A stretch of DNA of 64,000 nucleotides from Dyadobacter fermentans (GTDB lineage Bacteria > Bacteroidota > Bacteroidia > Cytophagales > Spirosomataceae): contig NZ_JAHXBN010000007.1 of the NCBI RefSeq assembly GCF_019924045.1, positions 369,105 through 433,104 on the forward strand. The letters are read 5' to 3'. Shown here one piece after another: positions 45,151 to 54,453 of this stretch (position 1 is its first letter; every line of letters starts with the position of its first letter). The position numbers and the translations under genes are program-made. Below the pieces are notes generated by a model. It was not told the origin of the DNA. It saw only the letters and a list, made by a program, of their open reading frames with translations, and did no database searches.

Positions 45151-45232
45151 AAGAGGTTGTATCAAGTGTGTATACGCTGTCAGCCTTCGACTCCGCTCAG
45201 GCTGACAACGAAAGTGTGTCATACAACCTCTT
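45151..45232. repeat. REP-like nested hairpin between convergent genes
   Basis: An outer perfect 12-bp stem (45151-45162 with 45221-45232) encloses an inner 8-bp stem (45179-45186 with 45199-45206) whose loop holds TCGACTCCGCTC. The outer stem ends in T-rich DNA on the plus strand. The inner part resembles the short intergenic palindromes repeated in many bacterial genomes. It can serve as a terminator for both convergent genes. Only one copy is in this window. Confidence 0.6.
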
Positions 45233-45246
45233 TTCAATCGTACCGG

Positions 45247-46842
45247 CTAGTTCCAGCCGTTTGCTATGTCTTTGGCCACGTTGGGATTGTAGTTTTTCTC
45301 TACATCGGGGATCGGCAGAAGGACATTCTTGTCCTGGAAAGGCTGCTTGCCGTCACCCGGCTCGGCGGCACGTTGGGAGTTGATCGTCTGCTTGGCAATT
45401 CCCCAGCGGATCAGGTCGAAATACCGGCTTTGCTCGCCGCAAAGTTCAACCTGGCGCTCGCGCATGATGAGCTTCATCGCGTCGGCCTGCGCGCCCAGGG
45501 ACGTGTACGCAACGGCGCCCGAGCGCTTGCGTACCTGGTTGATCAGCGCCAGCGGCTCGGCGCCGGTTTTCCCCTGCTGAATTTGCGCCTCGGCCAGCAT
45601 CAGCAACACATCGGCAAAACGGATTACCTGCCCGTTGATGGAGCTTTGCGGCCCGCCGTAGGAGGCTACTTCATTGTAATACTGGTATTTTTTCCAAACA
45701 TAATATCCCTGAGGGTCGTCCGCCTTGAACGGAAAATCGATCGCACCACCTGCGCATTTCTGGCAATATTGGGTGTCGCCGCCGCTCTCCTTGCTGCCAT
45801 AGAACGTAAACTTCGCACGCGGATCCACGTAGTTGGCACTGGTGGTCGGGTGGGGGTATTGGAATGATTTGACGGTCGTGGTAGGCACATAGACATTGAA
45901 CCAGTCCTTGAAACCATATTCCTGCGCACGGTCGGAGTGGGTGGCCTTGCCGCCCCACGTTTCCTGTCCGCCGAACACGTAGTATTGGTTACCAATGCCC
46001 CAGTCGGTCCATTTGGCATTCATGATCTGGAAAATGTTTTCCGGGCTGCTCTGGTTCGTCGAGCTGAACAGGTTCTCATACGACGGATCGAGCGAGTAGG
46101 TGAATGGAGCGGCCGTCAGCTGCGCCAATGTGGTTTCGGCCTGTGCCCATTTTTTCTGGTACAAATAGGATTTGCCCAGTAATGCTACGGCTGCTCCTTT
46201 GGTTGCCCTGCCGAGACCGGTGGCGGCATCATAAGTCACCGGCAAATCGGCCGCGGCCAGTTTCAGGTCGTTTTCGATCGTCGCCCAGATCGCCTCCGTA
46301 GAAGACCGGGAAGGGTAGTTGTTGGCCACGGTGCTGTCGTAAGCGGTGATCAACGGCGCCTTACCCCACAAGTTCACAATGTTGAAATAGGCGTACGACC
46401 GCAGGAACCGTGCTTCTGCGATGTATTGCTTCGCAGCCTGCTGGTCGGCGGGGGTGGCGGGGTTCCACACACCCGCCCGGTCGATTACCACATTCGACCG
46501 TAGGATCAGCCGGTAAAGGCTATTCCAAAGCTGGCTGATCTGCGCCTGGCTCGTGCCGAACGAATAGTCGGCGAGCTGGGCCATGTCGCCTTGCAGGTTG
46601 GTCGTTTTCTTGGCTTCGTATCCGAGCAAATCGAAAATGAAGTAGTACTCCCGCGCCCAGAGGCCATTGTGTAACAATGTCGCGTAGGTGGCGATAACCG
46701 CCTGGTTGAGCCCTTCGGAAGAGGTAAAATAGGTCTTGTAATCGTAGGCACTCTGACTTTCCAGATCCAGTTTGGATTCATCACATCCGGCCAGCTGGAA
46801 AGCGGCAATCAGTCCTGTCAGAAAATATATGATCTTTTTCAT
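45247..46842 (-). CDS. SusD/RagB-family outer-membrane lipoprotein
   Basis: The 531-residue protein has a lipobox (FQLAGC) and the SusD helical repeats; the C-terminal signature runs from ADVLLMLAEAQIQQGKTG to MKLIMRERQVELCGEQSRYF and LPIPDVEKNYN. I use the ATG at 46842; an in-frame GTG is two codons upstream. It caps its SusC transporter at the cell surface and binds the nutrient first. It is the last gene of the FecI-FecR-SusC-SusD unit, 30 bp after susC; no degrading enzyme follows. Confidence 0.94.
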   Translation of the reverse strand: MKKIIYFLTGLIAAFQLAGCDESKLDLESQSAYDYKTYFTSSEGLNQAVIATYATLLHNGLWAREYYFIFDLLGYEAKKTTNLQGDMAQLADYSFGTSQAQISQLWNSLYRLILRSNVVIDRAGVWNPATPADQQAAKQYIAEARFLRSYAYFNIVNLWGKAPLITAYDSTVANNYPSRSSTEAIWATIENDLKLAAADLPVTYDAATGLGRATKGAAVALLGKSYLYQKKWAQAETTLAQLTAAPFTYSLDPSYENLFSSTNQSSPENIFQIMNAKWTDWGIGNQYYVFGGQETWGGKATHSDRAQEYGFKDWFNVYVPTTTVKSFQYPHPTTSANYVDPRAKFTFYGSKESGGDTQYCQKCAGGAIDFPFKADDPQGYYVWKKYQYYNEVASYGGPQSSINGQVIRFADVLLMLAEAQIQQGKTGAEPLALINQVRKRSGAVAYTSLGAQADAMKLIMRERQVELCGEQSRYFDLIRWGIAKQTINSQRAAEPGDGKQPFQDKNVLLPIPDVEKNYNPNVAKDIANGWN

Positions 46843-46872
46843 GTTCACTTCAAGTAAGTTTTCTTCTAACCA

Positions 46873-49800
46873 TTAAAACCCAAGCTGCAAGCCGCAAAGC
46901 AATGTTCTCGGCTGCGGCAACTGCTGGCGGTCGTCGATACCGCGGGAGAAGATGTAGCTGCCGCCGTTCTGGGTGCTTACCTCGGGATCATACCCTTTGT
47001 ATTTGGTGAAGGTCAGAAGGTTTTGCGCCGCCGCATACACACGGATGCTCTTGAACACCTTGCCGCCGCCAATACCTTCGATCACGCCCTGGGGTAGGGT
47101 ATAGCCGAGCGTCACGTTGCGCAGGCGCAGATAGGAGCCGTTTTCGAGCCACCAGTCGGAGGGCCGCAGGTTGCCGTCGCCCGTTGCGCTCTGTCCCGCA
47201 CGCGGGAGCTCGGCTACGTCGCCCGGTTTGCGCCATCTTTTCAGGATTTCGGTAGAAGCATTGTGGCCGGTAGATTCATTTTCCGTCACGAACTTGAATG
47301 CATTCACAATTTTCAAACCGGAAACACCCGAGATGACCACATTCAGGTCGAAACCTTTGTAATTCACTCCGGCGTTGAAACCGTACACGATTTTAGGGAT
47401 AGGGTTACCCAGGATTTTCTGGTCGGTGGAAGTTACCTTTCCGTCGCCGTCGAGGTCTTTGAAAATAAAGTCTCCGGGCAGCAGACCCGCCTGATACTTG
47501 GTGGTGGCGTCGCCGGCCTGTTCGGCCGCTTTGGCATTCAACGCGTCGATTTCCGCCTGGTCTTTGGCTACGTGAGAGACTTCATAACCAAAAAACGACC
47601 CAATCGCCGAGCCCGCAGCCGTGTAGGTGAATGTAGGGAGGTTACTGAATGCCCCCGCCTGGATAGGCGCGGCAAACTCGCTTCCAAGAGAGTTGACGAT
47701 GTTTTTATTGTATGCCAGGTTCGCGCTCACATTGTACTGGAACCCGCCCCGGGCCTGATCGCGGTAGCCGACCGAAAACTCCACGCCTTTGTTTTGCGCA
47801 CTTGCGGCATTGGCATATTTGCTGGGTTGCCCGCCGCTGTTGGATGCGCCGGTACTTCCGGAAACCGGCACGCTCACAAGCAATCCGGAGCTTTTGCGGT
47901 TGTACCAGTCGACGGTAACGCTCAAACGGTTGCTGAGGAATCCGAGGTCGAGGCCGATGTCGGTCTGGTCGGTCGATTCCCAGCGGATGTTCGGGTTGGA
48001 CAGCGTGTTGATGGTCGTACCAGGGTAAAATCCTTCATTCGTACCCAGTGAATACACCAGGTTACCATTTGGGGCGCCGCTGTAAGTGAGTACGGATGTG
48101 ACGCCGGTGGTCGGGATGGTGTTGTTGCCCGTTCTGCCCAATCCGAATCGCACCTTGCCATCGCTCAGGAAGTTGAGGCTGTTCTTGACAAAGTCTTCAT
48201 CCACAAAGCGCCAGGCAGCGCCGAGCCCGTAGAAATTCCCGAAGCGGTTGTTAGCGCCGAAGTTCGAAGCGCCGTCGCGGCGGAAGCTACCCGTAAGAAT
48301 GTACTTGTCGTCAAAAGTATAGCCCAGGCGCGCAAAGTAAGAGATCACCGACGAGCGCGCATAACCATAGTTGGAGCCGGTAACGGCCTGTGACTGTGCT
48401 ACGCTGATGTTCTGAATCGCGTCGTTCGGGATTTTTGTGCCGGTCGCATTCAGGCCGGAAGCAATTCCGGGATCGAGGTAGCTGTTACCGAGCGTTGCCG
48501 AAACACTGTGTTTTCCAAATACCTTATTATAGGAAAAGTAGTTTTCGAGCGAGTAAAAGGAATAGTTACTAAAACCCAGCGTGGCCTGTTGCGGATTGGT
48601 CAGGTTGTTACCCCCGGTGTAGCCGTATTGATAGCTCCGGTTCTTGCCGCCGCCGATCTCGGCCGAAAGCTGCGTGCGGAAACGCAAACCGGCAAGGATA
48701 TCCACTTCGGCGAAAACCTGAGGAAAGAACACAAACCCGGTATTAACAGGGTGGTTCAGGTTAATAGCTGCAAGCGGGTTGTTACCATTGCTGAAATCGT
48801 CGACGTTGGTGGTATTGGAATAACCGCCCGGGATAGTTGGATCAAAAATAGGCTTGTAGGGCGCGTAGTAAACCGCGTCGGAAATACTGGCTAGTTGGCC
48901 GTCGTCCTTCGTGTAGCGGATATTCAGGCTTTGCCCCAAATGGAAGCGTCCCAGGGTTTCGTCCAATGCAAAACGGGCATTCAGCCTGCTGTTGGAGAAG
49001 TTCCTGACAATGGCCTGTTGTTTGATATAACCCAACGAGAAATTATAAGCCACTTTTTCGCTGCCGCCGCTGATATTCAAATCATTTTGCGATACGAGCC
49101 CTGATCTGAATATCTCTTTTTGCCAGTCGGTACGGTCGGTAGTTACTTCCGAAGTACTGAACTTCGCGGGCAGGGCCGAATTGGTCGTAGCCGCGAAATC
49201 TTTCAAAAGGTCGATGTACTGCGAGGCATTGAGCAAATCCAGGGTTTTCCAGGCTTTGGCAACGCCCCATTGTGTATTGAAATTGATGCGCGGCGCGCCC
49301 GATTTGCCTCTTTTGGTAGTGATAATGACTACACCATTGGCGGCAGCGGAACCGTAAATGGCTGTGGAAGAGGCATCTTTCAGGATCGTGATGTTTTCAA
49401 TGTCCTGTGTTGCCAGCGTATTGAACATCGTTTTGCTGCCCTGGATTCCGTCGATTACATACAAAGGATCAACACCGGTGAAAGACCCGGTACCGCGGAT
49501 GAGGATCTGGGCGTCGGAGCCGGGCGTTCCATTCGATTGCAGCACCTGCACACCCGCCGACTTTCCGATCAGGAGCTGCGAAGGGTTGGTAGTAGTAGTG
49601 GCACCGGCGTCTTTCGAAGCAACGATATCCACCGAACCTACCACGTCCTGCTTGCGCGAGCTTCCGTAACCGATCACGACCACCTCGTTCAGCGACTTAT
49701 CGTCCGGGACCATCGATACGTTGATCACCGCCTTGTCGCCCGCCGCGACTTCCTGCGTTTTATAACCTACAAAACTGAATATCAGTACGGCATCCTGGTC

Positions 49801-50358
49801 GCCGACCTCGAATTCGAAGTTGCCGGAAGCGTCGGTCAGTGTTCCGAGCTGAGTACCTTTCAGGCGCACGCTTACACCCGGTAGACCTCCGCCGTTTTCG
49901 TCGCTCACCTTACCTTTCAGCACATGCGCCAGCATATCCCGCACCTGCTCGGAGGGGTGCCCGGTATTTTTGGTTTGCAGTTCCTTGTTGGCTTTCAGGA
50001 GGATACGTCCCGACGGGGTCACCTGGTAGGATATCTGAAGAGGTACGAGCAAGGTCTGCAATGCAGCCGCCAGTTTCTGGTTTACGACATGGATCGCGAC
50101 CTGACGCCCGGCGCGGATAGCCTTATTGCTGTACACAAATTTTACATTCGCTTTCTGCTCCAACTGGTCGAGCACCGTTGCCAGTTCCGCCTTGTCGGCG
50201 TGAAGCGTGACGTTCCGTTCCAATACTTCCTGCGCCTTGCTGACGTGCGCGGCGTACGTGAGACCGGAAAAGACGATTGAAAAGATAAGCTGGGCCAAAG
50301 AAATTCTCATGAGCAAGCAAAGCGATGCCCGGTTTTTTCGGTATCGGTTTTTTTTCAT
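46873..50358 (-). CDS. SusC/RagA-family TonB-dependent receptor with STN domain
   Basis: The 1161-residue protein has a signal/anchor, then an STN (secretin/TonB short) domain (NVTLHADKAELATVLDQLEQ, VKFVYSNKAI). A CnaB-like domain follows (KVSDENGGGLPGVSVRLKGT), then the plug starting at SLNEVVVIGYGSSRKQDVVG and a 22-strand-size barrel. The STN domain is the one that signals to a FecR anti-sigma factor, and FecR and FecI genes lie just upstream. It imports oligosaccharide- or peptide-size ligands together with SusD. Confidence 0.95.
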   Translation of the reverse strand: MKKNRYRKNRASLCLLMRISLAQLIFSIVFSGLTYAAHVSKAQEVLERNVTLHADKAELATVLDQLEQKANVKFVYSNKAIRAGRQVAIHVVNQKLAAALQTLLVPLQISYQVTPSGRILLKANKELQTKNTGHPSEQVRDMLAHVLKGKVSDENGGGLPGVSVRLKGTQLGTLTDASGNFEFEVGDQDAVLIFSFVGYKTQEVAAGDKAVINVSMVPDDKSLNEVVVIGYGSSRKQDVVGSVDIVASKDAGATTTTNPSQLLIGKSAGVQVLQSNGTPGSDAQILIRGTGSFTGVDPLYVIDGIQGSKTMFNTLATQDIENITILKDASSTAIYGSAAANGVVIITTKRGKSGAPRINFNTQWGVAKAWKTLDLLNASQYIDLLKDFAATTNSALPAKFSTSEVTTDRTDWQKEIFRSGLVSQNDLNISGGSEKVAYNFSLGYIKQQAIVRNFSNSRLNARFALDETLGRFHLGQSLNIRYTKDDGQLASISDAVYYAPYKPIFDPTIPGGYSNTTNVDDFSNGNNPLAAINLNHPVNTGFVFFPQVFAEVDILAGLRFRTQLSAEIGGGKNRSYQYGYTGGNNLTNPQQATLGFSNYSFYSLENYFSYNKVFGKHSVSATLGNSYLDPGIASGLNATGTKIPNDAIQNISVAQSQAVTGSNYGYARSSVISYFARLGYTFDDKYILTGSFRRDGASNFGANNRFGNFYGLGAAWRFVDEDFVKNSLNFLSDGKVRFGLGRTGNNTIPTTGVTSVLTYSGAPNGNLVYSLGTNEGFYPGTTINTLSNPNIRWESTDQTDIGLDLGFLSNRLSVTVDWYNRKSSGLLVSVPVSGSTGASNSGGQPSKYANAASAQNKGVEFSVGYRDQARGGFQYNVSANLAYNKNIVNSLGSEFAAPIQAGAFSNLPTFTYTAAGSAIGSFFGYEVSHVAKDQAEIDALNAKAAEQAGDATTKYQAGLLPGDFIFKDLDGDGKVTSTDQKILGNPIPKIVYGFNAGVNYKGFDLNVVISGVSGLKIVNAFKFVTENESTGHNASTEILKRWRKPGDVAELPRAGQSATGDGNLRPSDWWLENGSYLRLRNVTLGYTLPQGVIEGIGGGKVFKSIRVYAAAQNLLTFTKYKGYDPEVSTQNGGSYIFSRGIDDRQQLPQPRTLLCGLQLGF

Positions 50359-50394
50359 AGTTTAGAAAGGTTTTTTATAACTAATGAATACCCT

Positions 50395-50460
50395 GCTGCC
50401 GCATCTTGGCGGATTTCCGGCAGCGGGACAGTACTGACCGGCAGGGTAGCTTTCTGCCGG
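50395..50460 (-). promoter_or_regulatory. Mutually exclusive hairpins in the fecR-susC gap
   Basis: Four short arms, GCTGCCG (50395-50401), CCGGCAGC (50417-50424), CCGGCAG (50438-50444) and CTGCCGG (50454-50460), can pair as two adjacent stems or cross-pair, because the middle arms are near copies. They lie in the 163-bp gap between the FecR stop and the SusC start. In the minus-strand transcript there is no T tract, so it is not a plain terminator. Confidence 0.45.
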
Positions 50461-50521
50461 TTTCTTTTTTGGGCTTTTTGGACTGGTTTAATGCATAGGC
50501 GGTATTTAGGTGAAACAAAAA

Positions 50522-51529
50522 TTACTTGCAGCCGGGAGCCGAAACGAGAATGCGCGTTCCCTGAATCTGGTAAGAGCCGTCGTTGGACTGGCAAATCAGG
50601 TCCAGCTGGTCAAATAGCGACATATTGGTGAGATCACCGGTAAATCTGCATTCGCTCACGGCCTCGCCCGACACCACGATATCTACACCGTAAGCATCTT
50701 CCAGCCACTGAATAACTTCGGGTAATACCATGTTCTTGAAAATCGCCGGGGGCAGCTCCCCGTGGGTGGAAAGTAGCGCCGGCTTGTCGACGAGGCTCGT
50801 CGTCAAATGTCCGCTCTCTTCAAAGTAAGTCACGCGCTGGTTAGGGGTCAGGATGACTCCTTTGCGTAACGGGTGCTTCATTTGGGAGGCGGGTTCTCTG
50901 GTGCCGATGTTTTCGTTTTCGAATACGGAGACCTTTCCGGACACCACTTCAACCTGCATTTGGCGCTCCTTTTTCCCTTCTTTTACTGAGAAACTGGTTC
51001 CGAGCACGCGCGTCACGAGCTTTCCGCTGTACACAAAAAACGGGCGGAGGCTGTCTTTGGTAATATTGAAAAAAGCGTCGCCTTTGAGCTGAACTTCGCG
51101 CTTCGAGGCTGAAAACTGACGGGCGTAAGTGATCCCTGCTCCGGGAGCGAGGGTTACCTCACTGCTATCGCCGAGTTTGACAAGCATCGGCCGGGTGGTG
51201 TTATTAGTGGTGGAAACAGGACCTTCCCGATTTGCTTCGAGCAGCCACAGCGAGACGATTAATACCGCCGCAACCGACGCAAACATGCGCACCACGACGG
51301 GCGACAGGCGCGGCAAGAATGCCCTGATCCCTCCGGCCGTTTTTCTTTCGTGCTGAATGGCCCTCCACATCCGCGCTTTCAGGACCGATTTTTCGCTATC
51401 CGAGAGTTCGGGTTGCGGTGCGCCGCTTTGTACCTGGTCGTACCAGGCATGGATGCGTTCTCTTTCCGCGGGAGTGCATTTACCCTCGCGGTACTTTAAA
51501 AGCAAGTTTTCAATTTCGTCGTAGCTCAT
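50522..51529 (-). CDS. FecR-family anti-sigma factor
   Basis: The 335-residue protein has a cytoplasmic N terminus (YDEIENLLLKYREGKCTPAE), one membrane helix near residues 95-112 and a periplasmic FecR domain (LGDSSEVTLAPGAGITYARQ, VKLKGDAFFNI-like). A C-terminal DUF4974 part holds EVIQWLEDAYGVDIVV. I use the ATG at 51529; the frame opens with a TTG 16 codons earlier. It passes the occupancy of the SusC STN domain to the FecI-type sigma factor. Confidence 0.93.
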   Translation of the reverse strand: MSYDEIENLLLKYREGKCTPAERERIHAWYDQVQSGAPQPELSDSEKSVLKARMWRAIQHERKTAGGIRAFLPRLSPVVVRMFASVAAVLIVSLWLLEANREGPVSTTNNTTRPMLVKLGDSSEVTLAPGAGITYARQFSASKREVQLKGDAFFNITKDSLRPFFVYSGKLVTRVLGTSFSVKEGKKERQMQVEVVSGKVSVFENENIGTREPASQMKHPLRKGVILTPNQRVTYFEESGHLTTSLVDKPALLSTHGELPPAIFKNMVLPEVIQWLEDAYGVDIVVSGEAVSECRFTGDLTNMSLFDQLDLICQSNDGSYQIQGTRILVSAPGCK

Positions 51530-51701
51530 AGGTTCAGGGGTGGGTGGGGGACTCAGGATGCTTTTTGTCTGATCCAACCACTAAACCGTATTGATCACGG
51601 ATAGTCCCTGAATGTTTTTAAAATAACTTGGAAAGTTTATGTAAAATGACGGCGCAGGGTCCAAACTTCCTTTAAAAATGCAACACCATGGGGAATGGAA
51701 G

Positions 51702-52280
51702 TCAGGAGAAAATGCTGACGAGGAGGAGGAGCAGGGTTTCGCTGAGGTACTCGCGGACCGCCTTGGAAGCCTTTCCGAGATGGTACTCGACCGTCTTTTC
51801 CGATAAGTTCATGAATTCCGCGATTTGGGCGACGGTCCAACTTTCGACCCGGCTCAATTTGAACATTTCGCGGGTTTGGGCGGGGAACGGTTTGAGGCCT
51901 TCGTCGATGCTGCGAAGCAACTCGTTGTAGGCGACCTCGTCTTCTGTATAATGTTCATGCTGGCTTGCAAATGCCTGATAATAGGCGGCGTACCGGCTTC
52001 TCGGCCCGGCTTTCCGGATGTGGTCTATAACCTCGAACCGCACGGCGGAAAAAAGATAGTAGTTAAGTGTGGTGGTCCGAAGGTTGGCGCGCTCGTTCCA
52101 GAGACGCGTAAAAATGTCCTGCACGATCTCCTCCGCCACGTGTCGCTGCCCGATTTTGTGAAAGGCGACCTTGTACATTGGATACCAGTACTCGTCATAA
52201 ACAGCGGTAAACGCCCATTCCTGACCGGCGCATAAAGCTTCCAGCAATTGCTGGTCACGAACCCGTTCGTTATCCGACAT
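51702..52280 (-). CDS. FecI-type ECF sigma factor
   Basis: The 192-residue protein has region 2 (VAEEIVQDIFTRLWNERANL and NYYLFSAVRFEVIDHIRK) and region 4 (AQIAEFMNLSEKTVEYHLGK followed by ASKAVREYL). It is in the Bacteroidota sigma-70 (ECF10-like) group that controls SusCD genes. It starts at the ATG at 52280 and heads the FecI-FecR-SusC-SusD set. The 172 bp between it and FecR could hold the regulated promoter. Confidence 0.93.
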   Translation of the reverse strand: MSDNERVRDQQLLEALCAGQEWAFTAVYDEYWYPMYKVAFHKIGQRHVAEEIVQDIFTRLWNERANLRTTTLNYYLFSAVRFEVIDHIRKAGPRSRYAAYYQAFASQHEHYTEDEVAYNELLRSIDEGLKPFPAQTREMFKLSRVESWTVAQIAEFMNLSEKTVEYHLGKASKAVREYLSETLLLLLVSIFS

Positions 52281-52313
52281 TTCAGTGAAGAGGTGTCAAG
52301 TTTACATTTTTGA

Positions 52314-52321
52314 CAAAGTTA
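52314..52321 (-). promoter_or_regulatory. Possible -7 element for the FecI-type sigma gene
   Basis: On the minus strand bases 52321-52314 read TAACTTTG, an exact match to the TAnnTTTG -7 consensus, 34 bp before the ATG. No clear -33 TTTG box is seen. Confidence 0.4.
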
Positions 52322-52366
52322 TATTTTTTGGTTTGATATTCACATTTTATCTCTCCCAGGTAGCTA

Positions 52367-52846
52367 TCATCCCAGGTACGGGCCTCCCGGCACGCCCCAT
52401 CCCCATTTAGGCATTGGTTCGTCCGGGTTCATTTGCAGGTCGTCACTGTTGGAGTTAATGACTGCGATTCGTGTGCCCCATTCGATGTAGGCGACGAATG
52501 CAGAACGGAACTCGGGATCGTCGGGCAACTTGATTTCATCGGCTGTCTCCAAGAGCAGCGAAACCCAGCGCTGCCGGTGTTGTTCGGTAAGATGTTTGGC
52601 CAAATGCTTTTGGATCATTTTGAAATGACTGCCCTCCGAGGTGCTATACCACTCCGGCCCACCCAGTACTTCGGCGAGGAAATGCGCAACGTGTATCTGA
52701 TGGTCGGGTGACATATGTTTGAAGACCGGCTCCAGAACAGGGTCTTTCAGGACTTTTTGATAGAATAGGCGAGTCAGTTTTTCGAAAACAGGCATTCCGC
52801 CGGCCCAGTCGAATAAGGTGGGGATTGATGAGGTATTCTGAGTCAT
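52367..52846 (-). CDS. Truncated hemoglobin (group II-like)
   Basis: The 159-residue protein follows the trHbO-type pattern: GGMPVFEKLTRLFYQKVLKD, PVFKHMSPDHQIHVAHFLAE, VLGGPEWYS, HFKMIQKHLAKHLTEQHRQR, and DPEFRSAFVAYIEWGTR. It binds heme and probably oxygen or nitric oxide in the cytoplasm. A proline/tryptophan-rich tail of about 20 residues is extra. It lies 28 bp downstream of a GNAT gene in a run of stress-type genes. Confidence 0.9.
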   Translation of the reverse strand: MTQNTSSIPTLFDWAGGMPVFEKLTRLFYQKVLKDPVLEPVFKHMSPDHQIHVAHFLAEVLGGPEWYSTSEGSHFKMIQKHLAKHLTEQHRQRWVSLLLETADEIKLPDDPEFRSAFVAYIEWGTRIAVINSNSDDLQMNPDEPMPKWGWGVPGGPYLG

Positions 52847-52874
52847 GGCAAATGATTGGGAAGTATTGTTTTAC

Positions 52875-53351
52875 TTATATAGGAACTACCGGAGGTGTCA
52901 GGATCATATCATAGCGATCGAGGCCGGGTGCGTAGAAATCTTTGGTGATTTGGGTAACGCGAAACCCCAGCTTTTCAAAGAAGGGAAAACTCAGTTGCGT
53001 AGTATCGAGGATGACGGATGCACCCGGGCGAAGCTCCTGGATTTTGTTCAGACGAAAGGTTAGCAGCTGCTTTCCGATGCCCTTCCGGTGAAATTCCCGA
53101 GCCACCATACCCCACACAAGCCCGGCCGTGGCAGGTTGGTTGTCGGGAAAGTAAAATCCCGCGCATGCCGCGATTTGATCCTCTGTTTCAACCACATAAT
53201 AGAAAACAGGCTCGTTATTTGACTCTGAGAGGCTGCTGAGTAAATCCTGAAACTCAGCCTTTTCATGATCGGCAAAAAACTCGGGATGATTGCCTTCGAA
53301 AGCCCGGATACACCCGGAAAAATCGGAAGCCTGGTAAGGACGGATGGTCAT
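52875..53351 (-). CDS. GNAT-family N-acetyltransferase
   Basis: The 158-residue protein begins TIRPYQASDFSGCIRAFEG and has the acetyl-CoA loop in WGMVAREFHRKGIGKQLLTF, plus the C-terminal FFEKLGFRVTQI segment. The start is ATG at 53351; a GTG 13 codons earlier is open. The acceptor substrate is unknown. It is between the MarR gene and the globin gene on the same strand. Confidence 0.87.
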   Translation of the reverse strand: MTIRPYQASDFSGCIRAFEGNHPEFFADHEKAEFQDLLSSLSESNNEPVFYYVVETEDQIAACAGFYFPDNQPATAGLVWGMVAREFHRKGIGKQLLTFRLNKIQELRPGASVILDTTQLSFPFFEKLGFRVTQITKDFYAPGLDRYDMILTPPVVPI

Positions 53352-53428
53352 TTCGGCGGTAATGGAATATTTTGCTTCCAAATGTATCACTTTTCCGTTC
53401 CGTAGCGGCAGATCCTCCGTAACACAAA

Positions 53429-53851
53429 TTACTTTAAAATTTGCAGGATTTTCGTCATCGATCCCATCAGCGCTTCTAACTCCGGCTGATCCAAACGGGC
53501 GGTGATCTTTTCAATTTGTCGGTTGGAGGCGGAATCCAGCTGGTTAAAAACCTTAATTCCTGACTGACTGAGCGATAGCAACGAGGCGCGTTTGTCGTTT
53601 TCGGATGCTTTCCGCTCGATCAGTCCTTCTTTTTCGAACTTTTTCAGGATGCGGCTCAGATAGCCTTTGTCGATGCTCAGCGTTTCGATGATGTCCGACG
53701 CCCGGCACGCGCCGTGTGAAGCGATTTCAAACAATATCCGACCTTCTGCGAGCGAATAGGGGCTATCCAGCAGGTGACTGTCGAGTAACCCAAGCAAATC
53801 GGTATAAAACCTGTTGAAACTTCTGATTTCCAGAATCTGCTGGTTTGTCAT
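53429..53851 (-). CDS. MarR-family regulator
   Basis: The 140-residue protein has the winged helix (CRASDIIETLSIDKGYLSRI, then LKKFEKEGLIERKASENDKR) with dimerisation helices at both ends. It is 4 bp downstream of a GNAT gene, an arrangement often seen as a MarR-GNAT fusion. The 25-bp palindrome at 54454-54478, between this operon and the flavin reductase gene, is its likely binding site. Confidence 0.93.
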   Translation of the reverse strand: MTNQQILEIRSFNRFYTDLLGLLDSHLLDSPYSLAEGRILFEIASHGACRASDIIETLSIDKGYLSRILKKFEKEGLIERKASENDKRASLLSLSQSGIKVFNQLDSASNRQIEKITARLDQPELEALMGSMTKILQILK

Positions 53852-53855
53852 CGCG

Positions 53856-54374
53856 CTATTGGTTTACTGTTAATTCGTATTTCCGCTCGGTCAATACCTT
53901 GTCGAATGCATTGGATGTCCTCTCCTCGGAAAGCACAAAACCATATCGCTCATACAAAGCTACGGCCGATTGCTGCTCCTCCGTGGTCCAAAGGTAGGCG
54001 TGCTTGCAGCCCGCGGACGTCATAAAATCCATAAATTCTCCCATCAATCTTTTCCCCAGGCCGATACCCCGGTATCCGGGTAAAAAAATGAAATATCGGA
54101 GCTGAATAGCGTCTGTCCTGTGCTGCGCAACCAGGCAACCCACGAAGCGGTCCTCGTGCTCGCAAATCCAGAGTTTGTCTTTTACAGGGTCAAATTGCTG
54201 CGCAAATTCACCCAGGCCTTTCAAAACATAAGCCTCGAAATTCAAACCATAACCGCATTCTTTGGCGTAGATATCACCATGAATGGAAGCGATCAGCCCG
54301 AGATCGCCTGGTCTGAGCGTGTTTCTGATTGCAATATCCGACAGAAGCGGATTTGTTGAATGGGTTGTATTCAT
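53856..54374 (-). CDS. GNAT-family N-acetyltransferase, MarR-linked
   Basis: The 172-residue protein resembles the GNAT half of MarR-GNAT proteins: IHGDIYAKECGYGLNFEAYV, CLVAQHRTDAIQLRYFIFLP and the acetyl-CoA loop GYRGIGLGKRLMGEFMDF, ending VALYERYGFVLSEER. I use the ATG at 54374; the longer open frame would cross the operator. It is the first gene of the GNAT-MarR-GNAT-globin run. Confidence 0.9.
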   Translation of the reverse strand: MNTTHSTNPLLSDIAIRNTLRPGDLGLIASIHGDIYAKECGYGLNFEAYVLKGLGEFAQQFDPVKDKLWICEHEDRFVGCLVAQHRTDAIQLRYFIFLPGYRGIGLGKRLMGEFMDFMTSAGCKHAYLWTTEEQQSAVALYERYGFVLSEERTSNAFDKVLTERKYELTVNQ

Positions 54375-54453
54375 TGGATTGATTATGAGTGAACTGTATC
54401 GGAGATTGGCGGATGACCAAATGAAAATTGCCCCCGCCACACAAAGGATAAAA

